A stretch of DNA of 25,539 nt from a virus: IMG/VR virus record IMGVR_UViG_3300034190_000391, positions 1 to 25,539 of that record; one strand, written 5' to 3'. Shown one piece after another: positions 22,268-25,539 of the stretch. A program made the position numbers and the translations under genes. The first letter of the stretch is position 1, and every line of letters begins with the position of its first letter. Under the pieces are notes generated by a model, which saw only the letters and a list, made by a program, of their open reading frames with translations, was not told where the DNA came from and ran no database searches.

Positions 22268-24553
22268 TTATCCAGCAGCTTTTTTATTTGTTTCTATACT
22301 CGCACTTGTCATAGGCAGGTTTAAGCCTTTACTATTTAAATAATTATATAAAAATCTTTCTTCTGCTTTAAGTGCCGCAAGAACGTCTGCAGGTAGCTCT
22401 GCGTTAACAATACCCATATCACCTTGTTTTCCATACAACCTATTTCTTAATGCCAATAATTTATCATAGGCTTCTTTAGTTGTAAGTTGTGTTTTACCAG
22501 CAGCAGTAGCTAATTTAGCTCTAGCATTAATTAAACTAGTAACTCCATCAGAATATCTTTGCCTTGAATCTCCAAGTGTTTTAAGTCCAGCTGCCGCAGC
22601 TTCACCATAACCTTTCTGATCCATTAAGTTTAAACCTACTTGAGCTAATGCCATATACTTATCAAAATCTCTGTCTTTTTTTAACTGAGACATAAGATTT
22701 ATAATTTCTTGTTCTGTATTTCCTACGCCTGCACTCTTAGATCCATCGCTAAACACGTAATTAGACTCTGGTTTCTTTTCTTCTACTTTATTTTTTTCTT
22801 TAAATTTTTTAGTATCTTCTTTTTCTTTATTAAATTTTTCTTCTTGCAAAGCCTTATCAGCAAATATATTTTTCTTTTTCTCAGGCTCTTTCAATTTACC
22901 CTGTTTAATTTCTTCTTCTATATTTTTCTTAATAATAGGAGATTTAATTGTATCTAAAATATTTAAGTTTGACTGCTCTCCATAACCATCACTATAAACA
23001 TCTTGATTACTTCTTGCTGGTAAACCTTGTTTTTGTTTAAATCTATTTACAAACAAAGGATCTTGAAAAGCAGCAAATCCACCATCTACTCTATTATCTT
23101 TAAATTTATCTATATCATCTTTTATTGTAGGTTGTTTTCCCAATATTTTTCCAAATATATTAGGATCACTTTTTCCAGTAACAAAATCTAATTCTGTTAA
23201 ATTACCACTATCTTGAAGCATTTTTAATGTTTTTGGATCTAATTTATCTGTAGCATCTTCTGCCATTAGTTTATCATCTAACGATTGTGCAGATTCGGTA
23301 GATGCATTAGCACTAGATATGCCAAATATATTACCTAAATCTATATTTCTAGCACCCATATTACCTGCTGTAGGAAAAGATAGGTCGGCTGTTAATTTTT
23401 CACCACCACTTTTATCTCCAGACAAAGAATCAATACCAGACAACAATTCATTTACATCTGTTACATCTTCTGTCTCAGAGGCCGCTACAGCGCTCTTAAT
23501 AAGATTAGGGCCTAGATCACCAGTATAGCCCTCAAACTTAGCTATAGCAGGTATTAAAGCCTCTTTAACAGACGGTTTGCTAAAGTCAATAGGATCATCC
23601 ACACCAACTCCTAAAGAGTCAGCTACCATTTTTGCATAATTATCATTATTTTTATTATTATCAGATGGTGGAGCGTATCTATTAATAAAATCTCTAACAG
23701 TTGTTATACCTTTATTAGCATATGTTCCTGACAATCTAGACATAGCTCTAAGTCCAAATTCAGGAGATGCGTATCCTGCATAACCACCTTGACCACTTGT
23801 CTCTCCCATAAAACCTGCAGGTCTAATATTACCCGGATTCATATTTCTATCAGCAAGTGACAAACCATTAGCGGCTTTTACAACACCACCTTCTGCAAAT
23901 CTTCTAGATTGACCACCAAAAGGAATATTAGTTTCACCTCTTAAATATTCTCGTGGCATAACTGCAGGTCTAATTGCACCCTTTCCACCTATACCTATTT
24001 GTGGTGGCAATGGTCTTTGTGCATTAATAGGCTGCATAGTTCCCGGTGATCCCGGACCTCTGTGTCCAAAATAAAATGGTTGTGGTAACATTGGTATTCT
24101 TGGACCGGGCATTTGCATTAAACCTGTTTGATTATCTAGATCAATATTAAACTTTTGTTCTGCTTCTTGTTGAACGCCATCTAAATAAGGATCTATCTCC
24201 TGACCCATACTTTCTCTTATCTCATTACCAAATTGCATTAAGCCACCAGATGCCATATTCATAGGTGCGCTTGTACCAACGCCTTCTGACACTGCGCTTT
24301 GTGGTGCCATAGCTTCAGGCATACCCATCATTCCTTCTTGAGGAACACCAGCAGAGGCAATAGCTTCCTGTGCAACTGTAGGTTGATTTTGACTTTGCCT
24401 TGCCTCATAATCACCTTTAACTCTTCTTCTTCTATTTAATTCTGCTAAAACAAGAAATTGAGGAGTAGATCCAGAAGGTTGTTGCATTTCTTTAACAAGT
24501 TGATCTTGTGAAAAGTTTTTCAAATCATCTTGAACTTGTATTAAATTCATCAT
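22268..24553 (-). CDS. Virion protein with lysozyme-like (P5-type) domain, 761 aa
   Basis: The N-terminal region (LKNFSQDQLVKEMQQPSG, then PQFLVLAELNRRRRVKGDYE) is a pattern often seen in marine podovirus virion proteins. Glycine motifs MASGGLM (near 100) and FAEGGVV (near 218) follow. Residues 239-340 start with NPGNIRP and continue with GYASPEFGLRAM, DFINRYAPP and YAKMVADSLGV, the pattern of the structural-protein-P5/lysozyme-like family that degrades peptidoglycan during entry. A long Lys/Glu-rich coiled region (about 520-620) and an Ala-rich C-terminus complete it. The start overlaps the upstream stop (ATGA). Probably a particle-associated cell-wall hydrolase or an ejected protein. Confidence 0.85.
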   Translation of the reverse strand: MMNLIQVQDDLKNFSQDQLVKEMQQPSGSTPQFLVLAELNRRRRVKGDYEARQSQNQPTVAQEAIASAGVPQEGMMGMPEAMAPQSAVSEGVGTSAPMNMASGGLMQFGNEIRESMGQEIDPYLDGVQQEAEQKFNIDLDNQTGLMQMPGPRIPMLPQPFYFGHRGPGSPGTMQPINAQRPLPPQIGIGGKGAIRPAVMPREYLRGETNIPFGGQSRRFAEGGVVKAANGLSLADRNMNPGNIRPAGFMGETSGQGGYAGYASPEFGLRAMSRLSGTYANKGITTVRDFINRYAPPSDNNKNNDNYAKMVADSLGVGVDDPIDFSKPSVKEALIPAIAKFEGYTGDLGPNLIKSAVAASETEDVTDVNELLSGIDSLSGDKSGGEKLTADLSFPTAGNMGARNIDLGNIFGISSANASTESAQSLDDKLMAEDATDKLDPKTLKMLQDSGNLTELDFVTGKSDPNIFGKILGKQPTIKDDIDKFKDNRVDGGFAAFQDPLFVNRFKQKQGLPARSNQDVYSDGYGEQSNLNILDTIKSPIIKKNIEEEIKQGKLKEPEKKKNIFADKALQEEKFNKEKEDTKKFKEKNKVEEKKPESNYVFSDGSKSAGVGNTEQEIINLMSQLKKDRDFDKYMALAQVGLNLMDQKGYGEAAAAGLKTLGDSRQRYSDGVTSLINARAKLATAAGKTQLTTKEAYDKLLALRNRLYGKQGDMGIVNAELPADVLAALKAEERFLYNYLNSKGLNLPMTSASIETNKKAAG

Positions 24554-25488
24554 AATCCAGTTATCCCTTTATATAATCCTAAACCAGCTATACCTGTTCC
24601 AAGCAAGTCTTTTACAGGGTTGTATTGTTGAAATTTTGTGGTCTCTGTAGAAGGTTGAACTGGAACACCACGAAGAATAGATGATAAAAATGTAAGGTCT
24701 TCTCTTGGCATATCTCTTTGTCTTACAAAATCTTCATATGAAAGATCTAATCCTGCTTGTTCTCTAGCTTGTCTGTCTTTTGCTATTTTTTCTAATAACT
24801 GTGCTGATTCTATATCACCAGCCCTTGCTTTTTCTCCAAGTGCAGCAAGCTGTGCAGACTGACCGGATAAACTTTCAGCTGCTGACAAGCCCATCTTTTC
24901 AGCGGCCATACGAGCATCTCTATCTGCTCCAAATTGCTGTTGAGCCTGCTCAAATGCTTTTTGTTGCCCTGTTGCCTGTATTTCTCCTAATTGCCTTTGT
25001 AAAGCCTCATTAGCTAATCCTTGTTGTACTGCTCCTCTGCTACCACCAAAAGCACCAGCATCCACTGCCGATGCATCTCTACCTGCTTGCTGTCTTTGAA
25101 AATCTAATACAGCTTGATTTTTTTGTACATCTAATACATTTTGTAAATAAGGAGACATGTATTGTTGTGCTTGAGCAGAGTCGAAATCTTGTGATTGGAA
25201 ACCCATTCCCTGCAAAGCTCTATTCATACCAGACGCAGTGCCTGTAGCAGCTTGTGTTAATCCGGGGATACCACCTTCTGCTGCTGCTCTAGCCATTTCT
25301 CTAGATCGTATAGTGTCAGTATTTTCATCGGCTAATCTTTGACCTTCATAAGGTGTATATTCACGCTTAGACTCAGCTTCCGCCCTTTTCATCATATCAA
25401 TAGCATATGGCTCAAAGTATTTAGGTAAATTACTTTGAACTATATTTTGTTCTGTTTGTTGAGGTGGCGCTTTTGAACCTTTACCCAT
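24550..25488 (-). CDS. Putative internal virion or ejection protein, 312 aa
   Basis: ATG 25488 has GGAGATAA upstream. The protein is Ala/Gln-rich and largely helical. Its middle carries SAQAQQYMSPYLQNVLDVQ, AGAFGGSRGAVQQGLANE and KAFEQAQQQFGADRD, a combination very common in uncultured marine phage contigs, normally located between tail or portal genes and the large polyvalent protein. Helical, Ala/Gln-rich proteins in this position often form the ejected internal core in podoviruses; that role is inferred from position. The C-terminus has a hydrophobic Gly-rich stretch (LLGTGIAGLGLYKGITGL), possibly membrane-active. The stop overlaps the next gene's start. Confidence 0.85.
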   Translation of the reverse strand: MGKGSKAPPQQTEQNIVQSNLPKYFEPYAIDMMKRAEAESKREYTPYEGQRLADENTDTIRSREMARAAAEGGIPGLTQAATGTASGMNRALQGMGFQSQDFDSAQAQQYMSPYLQNVLDVQKNQAVLDFQRQQAGRDASAVDAGAFGGSRGAVQQGLANEALQRQLGEIQATGQQKAFEQAQQQFGADRDARMAAEKMGLSAAESLSGQSAQLAALGEKARAGDIESAQLLEKIAKDRQAREQAGLDLSYEDFVRQRDMPREDLTFLSSILRGVPVQPSTETTKFQQYNPVKDLLGTGIAGLGLYKGITGL

Positions 25489-25539
25489 TATTTATCTCCA
25501 TTTTATAAGCAATATAATCTGGTTCCCAGTTATATTTTT
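25481..25539 (-). CDS. 3' end of an upstream virion gene (5' truncated)
   Basis: On the minus strand a frame open from the window edge reads YNWEPDYIAYKMEINNG and ends with TAA at 25483-25481, overlapping the start of the next gene by 8 bases. Its composition looks like protein and the overlap is typical of this operon. A second frame is also open here, ending at 25494, but is less protein-like. Too short to classify. Confidence 0.45.
   Translation of the reverse strand, partial: KYNWEPDYIAYKMEINNG

Overview
This window looks like part of an AT-rich tailed-phage genome, probably a podovirus-like marine phage. The evidence is a T7-gp4-type primase-helicase, a RusA resolvase, a Cas4/RecB-like nuclease, a DUF3310 protein, and a reverse-strand virion block with a 3,072-codon polyvalent protein of the kind found in ocean phages of alphaproteobacteria. 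Host and genus cannot be fixed from the window. No integrase, tRNA or CRISPR array was seen.

Layout. (1) 1-5309, plus strand: the 3' end of a gene, then small unknown genes, a MoxR-type AAA+ ATPase paired with a metallopeptidase/VWA protein, more unknown genes and a small membrane protein. (2) 5310-5842: a gene-poor stretch with several hairpins, a possible structured RNA, a perfect DnaA box, a 21-bp repeat and a reverse-strand terminator. (3) 8899-5843, minus strand: RusA, an overlapping unknown gene, a 19-bp AT-only tandem repeat (possible origin), primase-helicase and a possible DUF6456-like protein. (4) 8948-12905, plus strand, divergent from block 3: Cas4-like nuclease, small proteins, a Rad52/ERF-like annealing protein, an SSB-like protein with an acidic tail, an AlpA-like HTH protein, a second PD-(D/E)XK nuclease and DUF3310. 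(5) 13043-25539, minus strand: virion genes, ending in the giant polyvalent protein whose stop faces block 4 across a long palindrome.

How it fits together. Blocks 3 and 4 form a replication and recombination module: unwinding and priming, end resection, strand annealing, ssDNA protection and junction resolution. Block 5 encodes proteins probably packaged in the virion and delivered with the DNA. The ATPase/VWA pair in block 1 looks like a two-part chaperone or remodelling machine of unknown target.

The most unusual signals are not genes. First, from position 1 to about 13.7 kb, CAGG, CTGG, CCAG and CCTG are almost absent while CCGG is strongly enriched; this reverses abruptly inside the giant gene. 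Second, an exact 21-bp sequence centred on TTTACGTAAA occurs in three intergenic gaps. Third, a set of 19-bp AT-only tandem repeats lies just upstream of the primase-helicase. All counts were made by eye.
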